A stretch of 64,000 bases of DNA. It comes from Annona cherimola (lineage: Eukaryota; Streptophyta; Magnoliopsida; Magnoliales; Annonaceae). The number at the start of each line of letters is the position of its first letter. Within the stretch, counting starts at the first letter, position 1. The DNA lies in assembly GCA_030490835.1 (NCBI GenBank), contig CM059971.1, forward strand, positions 4,534,545 to 4,598,544, written 5' to 3'. A model generated the notes under the pieces. The model ran no database searches. It was not told the DNA's origin and saw only the letters and a program-made list of their open reading frames with translations. The position numbers were made by a program, and so were the translations under genes. Positions 37,193 through 51,597 of this stretch are shown one piece after another.

Positions 37193-40100
37193 AGTGTTAC
37201 ATTTGTCCTTACTCCAAGATTTTGTTGATTGGTAAACGTGACTCAGGATTGTTGCCTTGATCATGCAGCGGGTACTTAATCAGATCTCATCCAAAATTTT
37301 TTTTCTTTTCTTCCATCACATGTACACACATACTTATCATCAAACTTTCAAATATTATTGATAACATTTGTCCTTCTACAATACAGGTTATTTTAACCTG
37401 ATCATTTCATACATATAAACTATGAAAATTTCTTACCATACTTTAGATCATACAAATCAACATGTCATTACTTTTTCTTCATATCATCCTTTCCTTTTCC
37501 ATCATATCTTGTGTTGTACCTGTCTACGGTTTGAAAAGCAAAACATGAGTCGAAACTCAGTAAATAAGCATTTTTAATTTTAAATGCATTTCTCCCATTC
37601 GGTAAAAGACACTTAACAAGTGATTGACTACCATTTAGAGGAAACCTTTTCATAAAACCTTTTATAAAACATACGCTTGTAAACTTAACATGTAAACCTC
37701 TTTTCCATGGACATATTGTATGTCCTAAAATATTTTTTATAAAACTTTCTTTCTCCAAGGACATTCTCATGTCTTTAAAATATTTCCATAAACCCTTTTC
37801 AAAATAAGCATACGCATTATGCATGACGTTTTTGTCCGTCTGGTAGGTGACACTTACTAAGTGATCATCCTTCCTCCTTAGGAGAGAAACTATCTCAATT
37901 AATAACTCGTGAGTCAGATAGTTATTCGTGTCCTTATCCCATTTCAGGGAGGGCGCTGCCGGCCTTTCGCCTTTTGAAGCGACTTGGCCTATGTAGAGGG
38001 GGCCCATCTTGCAACCGCATCCGGTATGCATATCCTATACAGTAGACCTAGTATATAACTCTTGTATACATTTCTTTCTTCACATTCATATGCTAGCATG
38101 TTTTTTATAAAACTCTACAGACCCTAGTCTGTAACTTTTCCTTTTCAAAACTTAATGCTAGCATGTTATTTCAAAATACTACAGACCTCGGCATATATTC
38201 CCTTTTCTAACTTGAAAACTTGGCACAACCCAAGTTAACAAGTTAATAAAAATATTTTGTAAGGATGACCAACCTTAAATGATTTTGAAAACATTTAAAT
38301 AACATTTTCATGAATCATTTGAAATATTTGAAGATAACAGTTGAGCAATAATATTTTCAAAACATTTCTAAAATGGTTGTAAATAGTTTTGGAACGATAA
38401 AACAAACTCGAAAATATTTTCATATTTTGAAAACAAAAGACTTTCTTGAAAAATGCTTTTCTTCTCATTTTTAGATTTTTCATGAACAAAGGATATGTAA
38501 GCACCTAATTGTACTTTTCCATTAGATACCATATAATTTGTCCACAAAACCCATCGGTCATTTTTCTATAAACTTGTATGATCCTTTGATCATTATTTTA
38601 ATAACCATTACTGAAATTATTTTGTACAATTGATTTATCGGTTGACTTTCCTTACATTCTTTTTAAAACAATAGTGTTTGGAAATTCTGAAATAAATCAA
38701 TATTTAAAGGACTTTTCAAACCTTTTAAAAACATGTCATTAAAACACTTCAAAACCTTTTGATAAAACTATTTTCAAAACATTTATCTAAAATACCGTTT
38801 TAAAAAAAAAACTCATTTTCCTTTCGCTGAAACCTTCTCATCATTTCCATTTCAACATTTTCATCTCTACATTTTTTAACATTTAAAAGAATTTGCTTAC
38901 AATGAAGCAATTCCCAAAGCATTTCAAGGTTGTAGAATAAAATCACATTTTCAAAAGGTTTGCTTGCTTACCTCTTATTTTGCTTCAATTTGAATCCTTT
39001 ATCCTTTCTTTTTCTTTGTCTATACAAGTGAAAAAGATATTTTATCCATACTATATCATGACTTAGGTAGCTTCCCATGCATGCTTTATGATCCTTTATT
39101 ACCTTATGCTCATAAAGATTAACTTTATAAAAATACTTGGTCATTACCTCATTATATGAATTTTTATCCATAAATCCTTTTAAAATTCGATTCACATATC
39201 CTTATAAAATATTAATCTTATTTCTACCCAATTTACATTGCTATTGTTTATAGCTACTATTCATAATCACTGTTCACAGTTACTGTTCACCGTGATTATG
39301 TTCACAGTGAGTGAGTCACTATTCATGTGTTCCAAAAATTGACTTTTTTCTAAAAATAAAAAATACCATGATATAACTTATGTTTGGTATATCATGGAAA
39401 AATTCATGAATTTTGAATTCATCATCATTAACTTGGCTAAATAAATCATTTTCTCCATATACTAAAAATCAACATAATTTCACTTAAGCATAATCCATAA
39501 ATCATGAAATTAATATATCATCATTTCAACATTATAATTATCATAAAAATTTATCCCAAATTATCATTTAGCAATATTGGAGAATTATTTTTACATTTTA
39601 TCCATAATTTTTCCGAATGCTCTATTTTCGCTCCAAATTTTCGATGTTTAGGCATAATTTCATTTGGGCATTATAACTATACTTATTTTCTCATGTTTAG
39701 GCATATTTAAGAATGGTTTTAACCTATTAACATCCAAAAGAATTTTGAAAAGAGTTCACTTGCCTCAAGTGAAGAACTCTTCCTCTCCTTCTCACTTTCT
39801 CTCTTTTTTCTCTTCTCTCTCTTTTTCTCTTACTCTAAAACGTGAGGGGCTGGATTTCTCAAGCTAGGAGGCTTTGGGGAGGTGTGTTGGACATCCAAGC
39901 ATGGTCCCCTAATTACCCCGTTTAATTTGGACTAAATTATAAATATTTTTGCTTATGTCATTTCCACCTCATTTCCACTAATTATCTTATTATCCCATGT
40001 GGAATATTTCTAGCCAAACATTGTTCAAGCAAATCCTCTCCATAATTGCTTGACTTTCATTAAAAGGTATGATTAATCTCAACCGTTGATCATCCATGTT

Positions 40101-40880
40101 TGATCAAATCTCAACCCATGAATTTTTCTCACCAATTTCCATGCAACATTGAGCCTTGTGCAGCCCTATTCACTTCCAGTTTAGCATGCTCCTCATTAAG
40201 CATTTCTTTTATAAAAATGCATTTTTTAATCCCAATCTCATCCATTGATCAAGTGATAAGATTAAATCTTGGCCATTGATTTTGGACACCAAATCCCATG
40301 CAATCCCATGCCCACTCCCCGTTTGATTTTTGTGCACATTTTCATTTAATGAAAATGCTTTTTAATTAATTAAAATTAGAAAAAGTCAAACTATCCATTA
40401 ATGCAAAAGCAAAAGTGGTTTTTGATCCTCAATTGATGCTTGATCTTGACCCTTGATTCACAATTTTTGATGAATTTGGACCACTCATCATGTTTAGCAC
40501 AATATTTTGGTCATCCATAAAAAATTTCACTTCAATCCGATGTCTGGATTGCAAAATATGAATTTTTCTATATTTTCTACGCATAAATCCATAAGAATCC
40601 GAAAATTATTATTTTAATCCAAAAAGCATTTTTTTCCTTTAGTGGGAAGCTTCCTTTTTTGTCTTTTTTAATTAAGTTAATCTAAAGTGATTAACTTAAC
40701 ATATTTCTTAATCCCACATTTACTATTCATGTTTATTATTTATCCGAATTAATATTCCGTAATTGGCTATTTAATCCTTCATTCCACATATTGCAAAAAT
40801 ATCATCAATATTTTTCATATAATGATTAATACATTACCTAGGGTTTATATACATGCTTCTAAGATAGGGATTTCACAAAA
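37193..40880 (-). mobile_element. LTR sequence, minus orientation, unit B (chimeric)
   Basis: It begins TGTTACATTTG, the complement of an LTR 3' end. The first 1.15 kb (37193-38351) does not match unit A. From 38352 it follows unit A's LTR (11156 on). The TATA box of unit A's copy is lost here by a small deletion near 39910. The word GGTGACACTTACTAAGTGATC at 37847-37867 is the inverse of that in plus-strand LTRs. The A/B duplication boundary therefore lies inside LTR sequence. Confidence 0.6.
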
Positions 40881-40904
40881 AGTGTGAAACTCTACATTAG
40901 ATAG

Positions 40905-42660
40905 TGGGACAAAGTCACATAAGAAGGGCAAGATATAATATGATGAAAGAAAGATGAAAATGAAGCAGTTAATTCCCTCACGTGCTACTTGTGGTAAAAA
41001 TCACCGAGGAAAATGTTGGAAAGCAGCGGGGAAGTGTTAGAAGTGTGGAAACATTGGTCATTCAATTCAGGAGTGCACAGGTGAGATCACATGCTATAAA
41101 TGTAGACAACTTGGGTATCGAGCAAAATACTGCACACAAAAATTTGAAAACAAACAAACTAGAGAGCGTTAAACATTACAAATGAAGCCACCAGCATCAT
41201 CATTTCGTGGCCCAGAATAACAAAGGCAGAAGACGAATGCTAGGTGCATGCTATGACTAATGCAAAGCCTAGACTGCACATAACGATGCTCTTATTGATA
41301 CATTGCTTATTCACTCTTATTTTGCCAAATTATTATTTGATTCCGGTGCTACGCATTTCTTTATTTCTTGTGCATTTATTGCAAAATATACAATGCGCAT
41401 GAAAAAATGGATATGATTGTGAATGTGGGATCCCCGATATATCAACTAACAAGTACAGATAAAATTTGCAAAGCTTACCCGATCAAAATAGGAGAAATAA
41501 ATTTAGACGCAGACTTGATGTTATTACCTATGCATGATTTTGATGTAATATTAGAAATGGACTGGTTGTCTAAGTGGAAAGCAATAATAGATTAGGGTGA
41601 TTGAAAAATTATTTTTAAAATGTCTAAGTCGATAGAGGTGGTTGCAAATAAATTTCAGCAAGTGAAAATTATTTCTGCCATAAAAACTGTAAAGTCGATA
41701 AGCAAAAGATGTCGGACATATTTAGCTTCAATAGTTGATATAAACAAAGAAACTTTATCTCTTGTAGTGAAAGAATTTTCTGATATTTTTTCTGTCAAGT
41801 TGCTAGGATTACCCCCTCAGAAAGAGATAGAATTTGCAATAGATATATTATCTAGGCTACTTTCAATTTCTAAACAATCTTACAGAATGGTCTCAACAGA
41901 AATGACAAAATTAAAAATACGGCTGCAAAATTTATTAGATAAGAATTTTATACGGCCAAGTGCATCACCTTAGGGAGTGCCCGTTTTATTTGTAAAAAGA
42001 ATATATGGTCGTTTGAGATTGTGCATTGAATATAACAAACTGAACAAGATAACTATAAAAAATAAATACCCTTTACCTTGAATAGATGATTTATTTGATC
42101 AACTACAAGGGGCGACTATCTTTTCAAAAATTGATTTACAATCGAGATGTCATCAATTGAGGATTAAAGAGGAAGATATATAGAAAACTGCTTTCGAACT
42201 CGGTATGGACATTATGAATTTTTGATAATGCCATTCAGGTTAACAAATGCACTAGCTGCATTTATGGATTTAATACAAAGAGTATTCAGATCCTATTTGG
42301 ATAAATTTGTGGTCATATTTATAAATGACATTCTCATGTATTCAAAAATAAAAAATGATCATGTTGAATACCTTAGAATGGTATCGCAAACCTTAAGGGA
42401 GAACAAATTATATGCGAAATTGAAGAAATGTGAGTTTTGGACGCATAATGTTCCATTTTTAGAACATATTGGTGGATCTTGCTAAGGTAGAGGAAGTGGT
42501 GAATTGGCAAAGGCCGATAAATTTCACGGAAATACATAGCTTTCTTTGTCTTGAAGGGTATTATCGCACATTTGTGGAGGGTTTCTCTCGGATATGTACT
42601 CCTCTCGCAAAGTTAATAAGAAAGGGGGTAAATTTTGAATAGACTGATGAGCGTGTTTTG
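40905..42660 (+). pseudogene. Ty3-type gag-protease-RT remnant, unit B
   Basis: Copy of 13740-15440. Zinc knuckles are better kept here (CGKNHRGKCW, KCGNIGHSIQEC, CYKCRQLGYRAKYC). The protease trace is DFDVILEMDWLS and the RT runs to about 42640. It shares the FINDIL change at the catalytic site, so the element was already dead before duplication. It also has its own small deletions, for example before 42470, and stops. Integrase is absent. Confidence 0.85.
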
Positions 42661-43134
42661 TATTAAGATAAACTTTAGAAGTTCTAGATTTTCTTTTTGT
42701 TTGTTGAATGTGCGTATGACATATATATATATTATGTGTATGGTATGAAAGATATTTGTAGTATTGGTCCTTTTATATTGTGTGAATTGTACGGATATAT
42801 GTATTATATATGAGGAAAAATATTAAAATATGAGAGATATGGTGTGATTATGATGAATTTGTGAAGAAAAAGGGGATGTTTGTAGTTATGATAAAGTGAT
42901 ATAGGTTATTTCTTGATGTAAAGAATTATTTAGTAAATATTTGTATTTAGGGAATGTCTTAGTTATAGATGGGATACTGCCAAAATTTTTATAAAAAAAT
43001 TTTGGACCACTTTTATTCTTATTTGGTGTATAAATGTAAATTAGGTTATGAACTTTATTATTTTTCAAAAGATTCCTGGCATGAAATTCTATGACAAACT
43101 CGAAGTATAAAGATGTCATAGGTGGAGGCGCTAC
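42661..43134 (+). mobile_element. Plus-strand 3' LTR remnant, unit B
   Basis: Counterpart of 15441-15921, ending GGAGGCGCTAC. Confidence 0.6.
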
Positions 43135-43985
43135 GTAGGATCATATTACAAGTGTTGAATTAAGATTAACTCATTAATATAAAAAATTAAATTAGGTTAG
43201 ATCGAGTTAGATTAAGTTAGATTGGGTTAAATCCCATTAGATCTAGTTAGAGCTAATTAAATTTTGATGGAATGTATGGAATTATATTATTTGTGTTTTA
43301 AATTCTATAATTAAATTATAAATGACATTATAAGGGTCCTAGGATCATATTACAGGTGTTAAATTAGAAATAACTCATTAATATAAAAAATTAGATCGAG
43401 TTAGATGCTGTTAAATCCCGCTAGATTCGGTTAGATCTAGTTACATTTTGATGGACTTTATTAAATCATATTATCTATGTTTTAAATTCTGTAATTAAGG
43501 TATAAATGACCTTATAAGGGTCTTAGGATCATATTATTGGTGTTAAATTATGATTAACTCATTGATATCAAAAATTAGATCAAGTTATATCAGGTTAGAT
43601 GTTATTAGATCCAGTTAGATTCCGTTCGATTTTGATTATCTCTTTAAATCGTATTATCTATGTTTAAAATTCTATAATTAAGGTATAAATGATCTTATAA
43701 GGGGCTTAGGGTCATATTATAGGTGTTAAATTAGGATTAACTCATTAATATTGAAAATTAGATCGGGTTAAATCCAATTAGATGTAGATCCCGTTATATT
43801 CCATTAGATTTTGATTTTTTTAAAATTGCATTATCTGAATTTTAATTTCTGTAACTAAGGTATAAATGACCTCATAAGGGGTTTAGGATCATACTACAGG
43901 TGTTAAATTAGGATTAACTCATTAATATAAAAATTAGATCGGGTTAGATCCAGTTAGATCAAGCTAGATCTAATTCGATGCTAAT
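43135..43985. repeat. ~180-bp tandem repeat array rich in GTTAGATC, unit B
   Basis: Five units with anchors near 43165, 43370, 43553, 43735 and 43913 (spacings about 205, 183, 182 and 178). Same composition as the unit A array, with indels in the GTTAGATC runs. Confidence 0.8.
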
Positions 43986-44189
43986 ATTTTCAGAAAATAT
44001 AAAATAATATTAAATTTTCAAAACTTCAAAAATAAATATTGAAATTGTAATTGTCAAGAGTAACTTCTTTATATGAACTTTAAATAATATAATATAATAT
44101 AATTTAAACTTTATTAAAAAAATCAAACATACTCACACTTTTTTAAATATATGCTCGCGCCGTAAATTTTCCTCAGTACCCTTTCTTCC

Positions 44190-44960
44190 TTTTTTTTTTT
44201 TTTTCACATGGAAAGCGCTTCTAATGGGTAGGCTACCGAACGCTCTGTGAACAACCGGATTCGGCCCCTTCTTCCCATGAATTCCTTATGCACTTTTTGA
44301 TGTCGATTCCTTTTTTGATCAAATTGACTATCATCTAAACCATTCACAATACAGATCGCACGTGTCTTATTTATGTAGTTATATCTTTGATTCTTTATGC
44401 TATTTTTATCATCATCATTTTGAACTAAAAGCTTCTAAATTTTGTGAACCGTCAATTTTAAATAGAGCTGTGATATACATTCTTTCGATCTACACCGGTC
44501 GTTGAGTGAATTCTGTTCTTCTTATCGAATAAAAGGTTTTGATAGTCATATATTTCGCTCCATTCACACGAGATTGTGTAAATTTCCTTGACCGTTAAAA
44601 TGCATTAGCTGGGACTTGTCTGACCTTTTTTTGTCCAACTAGAAGGCATACCAGCATGCCTGTTCAAAATTTATCAGGCCATATTTCATCAATCCAAGCC
44701 GTTAATCCGTTATGCAAATGATCTTACTCACAACATAAATTTCCGTCAGAATCTTGTGGTGATCCATATATTCAATCCGAGACTTCGATTTTGCTTGGAC
44801 ATGGGAGGTTTGTTGTTACGATTTACGGGCAGGTGGAGAGCCTCGTTTTTGTCATTGATAACTATTCATTTATTGGACAACGGCTAATTTTAATAAGCTA
44901 GAAGGTGTGTTTGCACATGTACGCAGGACTTGAAACTATCCAAGTGAGATCAGAGACGAA
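44190..44960 (-). promoter_or_regulatory. Orphan NLR promoter module, unit B
   Basis: Copy of 17140-17900, likewise without an adjacent NLR, so the orphan state predates the A/B duplication. Confidence 0.55.
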
Positions 44961-45056
44961 ATGACCCGGGCAAAGGCAGGTTATGATCATTTGCAGGCAA
45001 AACACGTTTTTTGCTTAATCTAGGTACCTTTAATCTAGAAATCAAAGTTTTTTTAA

Positions 45057-45319
45057 GGGTGTGTTTGATAATGAATAAAACTTTTGATTAAGTTTTAAAA
45101 AGTAAAAGTTGTCAAATGATGTGATATGATAAGAGAAATGATGAATAGTAAAGAGGATAAAGTTAAAATAAATAGGTTAATTGTGTGAATAGTTGTGTAG
45201 AAATGATTGAAAAATAGGGTAGTTATGTAGGAAAATGTGAAAAATAATTAAAACATGTGATAGTCACGGAGAGTGAAAAGTTTTAGTTTGATATTTTTTA
45301 TCAATTGCCAAACACACCC
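45057..45319. mobile_element. Tourist-like MITE, unit B
   Basis: 263 bp with ends GGGTGTGTTTG and CAAACACACCC and TAA duplications (45054-45056 and 45320-45322). Same insertion as 18001-18264, with cleaner termini. Confidence 0.87.
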
Positions 45320-46181
45320 TAAAATGGCAACCCGCGCCAACTGGCACGGAGACTGGGACATGTACTTATGCACGTAGTTACGCTATAATACGTCTTTTTT
45401 TATTGTTTCATTTGAAATTTTACTTTATACTATTTCAATTTTTATTTAATTTTTACATGAATTATTATCAAATTTTCTTACGTTATTAACGAGGAAATAA
45501 AAGCTCTTTATATAGAAAACTATAACTTGCACACGTGAGAGAGATAGCTAACACACATGGGGCCGAGGACAACTCACAGCATGGAAGTCAACATCCCAGC
45601 CCGAACGCTGCCAGTCGGAACGCTGCCAGTCTACAACGTCGACCGAGTGCAGTGCCTTTTTTTATTTTGAGCCGGTGACCTTTGGTACGGTAGAAAATTA
45701 TGGAAGTGTAGAAAATGATGATAATAAAAAGAATAAAATATTTCGAGAGATGTGTAGCTGATGGAAAATAATAAGAGTATAGTTAAAAAAATAAAATTAT
45801 TAAATGGTAGTTGCTAGGAAAAAGATTAGAATGTAAGAATAAATTAAAAAAATAGAATTATTGAGTGGATTAGTAATTGATTGGAGGAAAGGAGCTCCCG
45901 CTGTCTCCCTTCCCGCACCCACACATGCATCGTCCGTACGTGGCTTAAAAAAAGGAATAAAATCCTTTTGGCAGATACTAGCAGGGCAAGTCGTAGGCAC
46001 GAGAGGCATCTTAAGTCTACTCATTTCATTATTTCAGCTCAATTTCGTTAATTTTATAACTACTGCAGGGTCAAACCCTCCATGCTGTGGCACGTGGCTA
46101 CCATGTGCTACCAGCACGGCAAGCCTCTTGAATGAGCGTAGCGCGTCAGCGTCTCTAAGTCGACCAATTTTATTATTCCAT
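45320..46181. other. Spacer with a 200-bp difference between units
   Basis: It matches 18265-18871, except that about 200 bp near 45898-46120 replace a short CCCCCC-containing stretch in unit A. A 128-codon open frame here (45861-46247) spans several element boundaries and shows no domain, so I do not call it a gene. Confidence 0.5.
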
Positions 46182-48618
46182 CATGGGGCGGATCCACGTA
46201 CAAGGCATTCGGGGCAACTGGCCCCACTGAAATTTAAAAGTTATTAATATATATTATAAATTACGTTATTATTTTAAGATTGTCCTTACTAGTTAAAATT
46301 TACTGTCTCCACTGGCAAGAATTTATTGCCCTCACCATTATTAAAAACTCAGAATTTTAATGTATTGATTTTATACCTGTTTTTGATTTTACATATGTGG
46401 TTTAACAATACATCTCTATGCATTTACTCAACGTGCGCTATATGCATTTATTGTAAAGACTTTTTTTATTATTATTATCAAGATTCTTTTTTATTTAATT
46501 TTTTATTAATCCCAACAATATTCTCTTTACAAGATGCATATTTTTAATTATTGTAATTAATTATTATGACTTACAAATTATGTTGAGGAGGGATTTGGAA
46601 TGGGATTTTAACATCTTTATTTCTCTTTTTAAGTTAGAATTCTCTCTCTTCCTATTCTCTCTTTTTCACGGCTTCATATTTCACTCATTTTTCTTCTACA
46701 AGGCTTTTGACATATCAAAATTAAAAATGTACACTATTTTCTCTCATTGAGATTTAATTTTTTTAAAAATAATAGATATAGATTGATAGCATATAATATT
46801 ATTCCTATCTTCTAAGATTGTAAGATGCTCTTAATATGCATGATGGTGAGAGCTTAAACTCTTAAAGAGAATTTATAGAAGCTTAGTATGTCTTGATTTA
46901 TAATATTAAATATCATTTCGTACGTTACTAATAAAAAATAGAGATCAATTATTACAATTCGTAATACATCTATTTTTCAATTTTTGAAAATAATCACATC
47001 ATTATTGTTTTATTCTAACTTCTATTTGCAAAAAAATTTACATATATGCACACACATACACGTAGTAATTAGTAACTTAGAAACATGTCCTCTCGTTGAA
47101 ATTGATAGATTTTTTTATTTTTTTATGCATCACAACCTATGAAAGCTTCTTTAAATAATAATAGTATTAAATTTTCCAAATGTAATCCAATTATATCTTA
47201 TATCAAATCAGTATATTTTAAAGTTTTTACTCCATTGGATAAAAGATTAAAAGCAAGAAAGTTTTGTGAATTTTTTTTTAAAGTGTGGTAATGGTTAAGA
47301 ATAAATAAGATATTTCTATGAAAATGTCAAAATAATCCAAATGTAGAAATAATAGTAGAAAAAGAAGGTAATTAAATAATTTATAAATTAAATTATGTTA
47401 AAATGTAGTGGAAATAAATAGAAAAAATCTTACATGTGACTGAATAGATCTAGAGCGCATTTGAAAAATGTGAAAAGTATCATCACTTATTTATAGATAT
47501 TTTTGATATTCTTTGATAGTTTAACGACTAAATCTACTTTTTTTTATTATTACATGTACACTATAATCATTTTTCATATTTTTATACAATGGATATAACT
47601 ATTTTAATCTCTATTCTTTGCATTTATAATCATTGTTCTTATAAAATTACATTACTTTTTTAGTTTTCTAAATGTTTGTTATAAAATTTTTTCCACTTTT
47701 TTACACCTAAAAAATGAGCCCTTATTTGATTATTTTTCTGAAAAATTTCTCTAATTTTTCTTTATTAGCTCATTGGTAATCATTTTCTTAGGTGCATAAT
47801 ATGATTATTAAAGGAGTTGTTTAGCTAGATCAACTTCATATTGTTTATCAAAATACTATAATAATTTCCAAAATTATTCATTAATATCGTGAAATATTTA
47901 TGATATTAATTAAAATCTTTGAAATAGAAATATAAATCAAAATATTTGTAATTAATACTAGTTTTATATTTTTACTACTTTAATTAGATGTGCCCATACA
48001 AATATTTGAAGGTGAATGAAACTTGATGTCTTTGTTAAAAAATAATTTAAATACATTGAGACCTGAGACCTACATCTATTTATAAATTTACTGAAATATC
48101 ATAATAATCTATCAAATCATTTATCTATATCGTAAAATATTTTTGGATATTAAATTAGAAATTTAAAGTAGATATATAAATCAAATTAATTTTTTATTGT
48201 TATTATTTTACAAAATGAGGCCGTACAAATATTTGAGGTGAAAGAAACTTGATGTTGTTATTAAACAAATAATTTAAATACGAATATGTGATTGCCTAAT
48301 TGCTTACATTGGAAAAAATATGTTTGATAGTGTTAACAATGAATTCATGATAGATAGGCTTCAAAATATGAAAACCCGTTGAGGATAATTGTAAAATTTG
48401 TGTAATTTTTTAAAAAATTAATAGTATTATCAATTAACTTTTTGCATATTTCTATTTAAATGTTATAATTTTATCTACCTAATTCGAGATTGAGGATGGT
48501 GTTAGAAAAATATATTTCAGATTTTTTGTATAATAAAAATTATTCTTAAACATATAAAAATTTTAATACAAAATATAAACTTTGCTCCCACAGGTCAAAG
48601 GTCTAGATATGCCATTGA
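46182..48618. mobile_element. Decayed hAT-like element, unit B
   Basis: Copy of 18872-21730 without the TRIM; the empty TRIM site AATAGTATTAT is at about 48420. Ends are as in unit A (GGGGCGGATCCACG and TCTAGATATGCCATTG). Confidence 0.4.
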
Positions 48619-49014
48619 AGCCCTTTATATGAGCTATTTAAATGCAATATATACAAAATGTATAAGACTCATTAAGAATATTTCATTTATAGAATGATTA
48701 AAAGACTAAGATAGCTTATATAGTCTATAAGTTTTCAAATTGGTCTACGTTTATAAAAGATTATTTTTGAGCATATTGGGCTTATGAAACCCTATAAAAT
48801 CTAATTTTATGATGCATTCAAGATGGCCCCATATTTGAAAGTCTAAAGTGAGAATTGGATGTTTGCACAAGTGTAGGATGAATTATATTTAAATAAGATT
48901 TTCAAGAAAAGAAATGCTTAAATTTCTTAATAAAGGCCAACAAAAAAGGAGGCAAGTAGGAAATAAGTAGGCATGTAGGTTGACATACTTGATGATGAGG
49001 ATGATATATTTAGA

Positions 49015-50234
49015 TATTATTTTCTATTGATTATGCTAGGGAAGGGTAAAGAAAAGATGGTGGGAAGCTAAAGGAAAAAGGTAAGCAAGCTTTTCAAAAT
49101 TCTTTCCGTTCAAAAGAATTTTAAGATAAGAAAAATCTGTTCTTGCATTTTTATTTAAGAAAGATTATTTACTAATGAGTTTGTTTTATTTAAATGTTTC
49201 TTTAAATTAACATGCATTGAAAATGTACTTAGGGATGACCATTACCCAGTGCATAGGTTTTACAAAAAGAATGTGGACTTGAAATATATTTTACAACTTG
49301 ATTTTCATGTACAAACATTTTATCATTTTGAGTTGGCAAAACTCAATTCATGCTATAAATGCATATGATGCATGTGTGAATGGAACTCATGCATGGAAAG
49401 TGAATTAAGGAGGCTTTGCCTAGTTTGGAAGAGGACAGGTTGTCTGCCCTTGATGTAGCTCAGTTGGTTTACTTGGCGCCTTTTAGTAGAAAGGTTTTTA
49501 TAGGTGGATGATCACTTAGTAAGTGTCATCACCCCATGGGGATGATGTCATTAAATGATGCAGGTGTCTACGCTCATCTCATTATCACACATGCATAATG
49601 GGAACTTGAGAATTTTATGATTTCAGTTAATGCCACAAGTTTTGGAAATTATGTATTTCTAAATGTTTGCTTATCGAGTATTTTATACTCACTGATTATT
49701 TTCAACTAATCAGTGAGTGCAGATGATGCAGATTTGATAGAAAAGCTTTCACCGCTAGCTGAGTTATGAATGTATGATTTTTAATATTTTTGAAGAATTT
49801 GGAGCCATTGGATTATAATTATTATAATTGTGAGTATGTATTATATTTAAATATTTTGTATTGTTGTTAAATATAGTAGTTAGCTTCTTGTGTAGAATAT
49901 GATTGTATAAAGGATGTATTAGATGAATTAAAGTAGATGTGAGTAATTTATTGTAAAATATTGGATTGGTAATGACTATCAGGTTTTGTATTGCTCAAAT
50001 GTCTTAACTATAGGCGACATGTTGCTGAATTTTAGTTAATAAAATGGAATCAATGTAGGTTCTAAAATGAAGAAAAGAAAAGAAAAAATTCAGGTTGATT
50101 TCTTGCCAAATTAGGAACAACTTCCACTCCTATAAGCGTGAAACTTTCGGTTTCATTCATAAATTTCACCATTTAAAAAGATCCATGGAGTAAGCTACCA
50201 TGCGATCGTGCACCAGCCGGTCGAGGACGCTACA
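49015..50234 (+). mobile_element. LTR-like remnant, plus orientation, unit B
   Basis: Copy of 22140-23308, ending GAGGACGCTACA, with the GAGTATTTTATACTC inverted repeat near 49676-49690. Confidence 0.5.
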
Positions 50235-51597
50235 AGGGACGACTTGTTTCGTGGTGAAATATGATGGTCTAATCTTAGTGAAGATACTATTCTATTTTTA
50301 AAGTCATTAGGTAGCCTCAAAAACTACTTTTTTCAGCAATTTATTGGATGACGAAATTGAGTTTAACAAGGTAGGGTATCGTTGCCACGTGCACAAAACT
50401 CTTTCTCTAATCAACAACTATAAGTTAAGCAATTCGAAGGCCTCCTGCCAATTTTTCATGTTTAACAAATGTCCAAGTTTACCTAGTTATCTTGCAAAAA
50501 TCAACAATAGAGGAGGCTTCTACTGATTTTCTGGATAAAAGCCCTCTCAATAAATTAGGACCTATCAATTAATATATCCCTTTTCTAAAAACAAAATTGC
50601 TATTGAGGCCTAGCAATTAATACATTAATCCTCAGCAAACTAAATTAAAGCAATAATATTCTTAATTTATTGAATACAATCAAAATAGAATCATAGATAA
50701 TTCAAAAGGCTACATCTCAGGCCTTAAAATAAGAAACTAGCTCGTCATAGTTCCATTGATTTCGTTCAAATAAATTGAATCACAACAAACCATTGAACTA
50801 TTTTATAAAAGTGTCTTAAGAAGGAAAAAAAGTGAAAAAATCAAATTAATAAAAGTTAGAAGCTTGAACTCTTTTACCTGAACTTTTCTTCTTAGGGCAT
50901 GACAGCTCTTTCACCTCTCTCCACGAATGCTCTAGAATAAAATTAGATTGAATTCAATGCTTTCTTAGGGATGAATGGCTAATTATGAGAACTGATGGAT
51001 CGCATAAACCAAAGCAAACGGGCTGCGGAAATCGAGATTTCCACAGTAGCGCCACCCTAGACATGCCCATGGCATGGTGGCTGCCAATCTGTACGCCCAG
51101 GACCTTTTAGTTGTTGTCTGTATTCTTCAATTTCTACTTTGTGATATGGACGCATCATGCCCAGTGTGTGTGGTAGCCTGCATGCATGATCATCCACTTG
51201 CTAACTCCAAACTTAATATATTGTATGTGTTTTTCACCTATTCTCATACAAATGTATACATGTAAGTCATCTAAAAATCATGCTTATATAAAATTTCAAT
51301 GAAAACATGACAAATCATGAATACAACTAATCAAATCATAGGGCACACTGCATACATTTAATCATAAAATATAGTATTACTACTGACAAAAGAATAAAGC
51401 TCCTAAATAGTTCAATTTAGTAGAAAGAAGATTCATTTATATTTATCAATGCATTTTCAAATGAATTTAAAATCTATTAAACCCTAATTAAATTAAATTG
51501 GATAAGTCTAGTCAAGCTAGGCGAAGGTACTTATCATCTTGAATAATGAAAGTTTTCCGTTACCTGAAATTTCTGTCAATGTCATGGGAATAGGAGC
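50235..51597. other. NLR-3 3' flank without recognisable gene
   Basis: It matches the unit A spacer and NLR-2 3' flank but lacks the 2.2-kb insert: the join is at about 50609 (TATTGAGG next to CCTAGCAATTAAT). No coding domain is visible. Confidence 0.5.

Noticed and set aside
9257..40880. Minus LTR plus plus-strand internal region as one intact retrotransposon
   Set aside because: Orientations conflict, integrase is missing, and no matching target duplication was found.
45861..46247. 128-codon open frame as a gene
   Set aside because: Runs from spacer into the hAT-like terminus and is not kept open in unit A.
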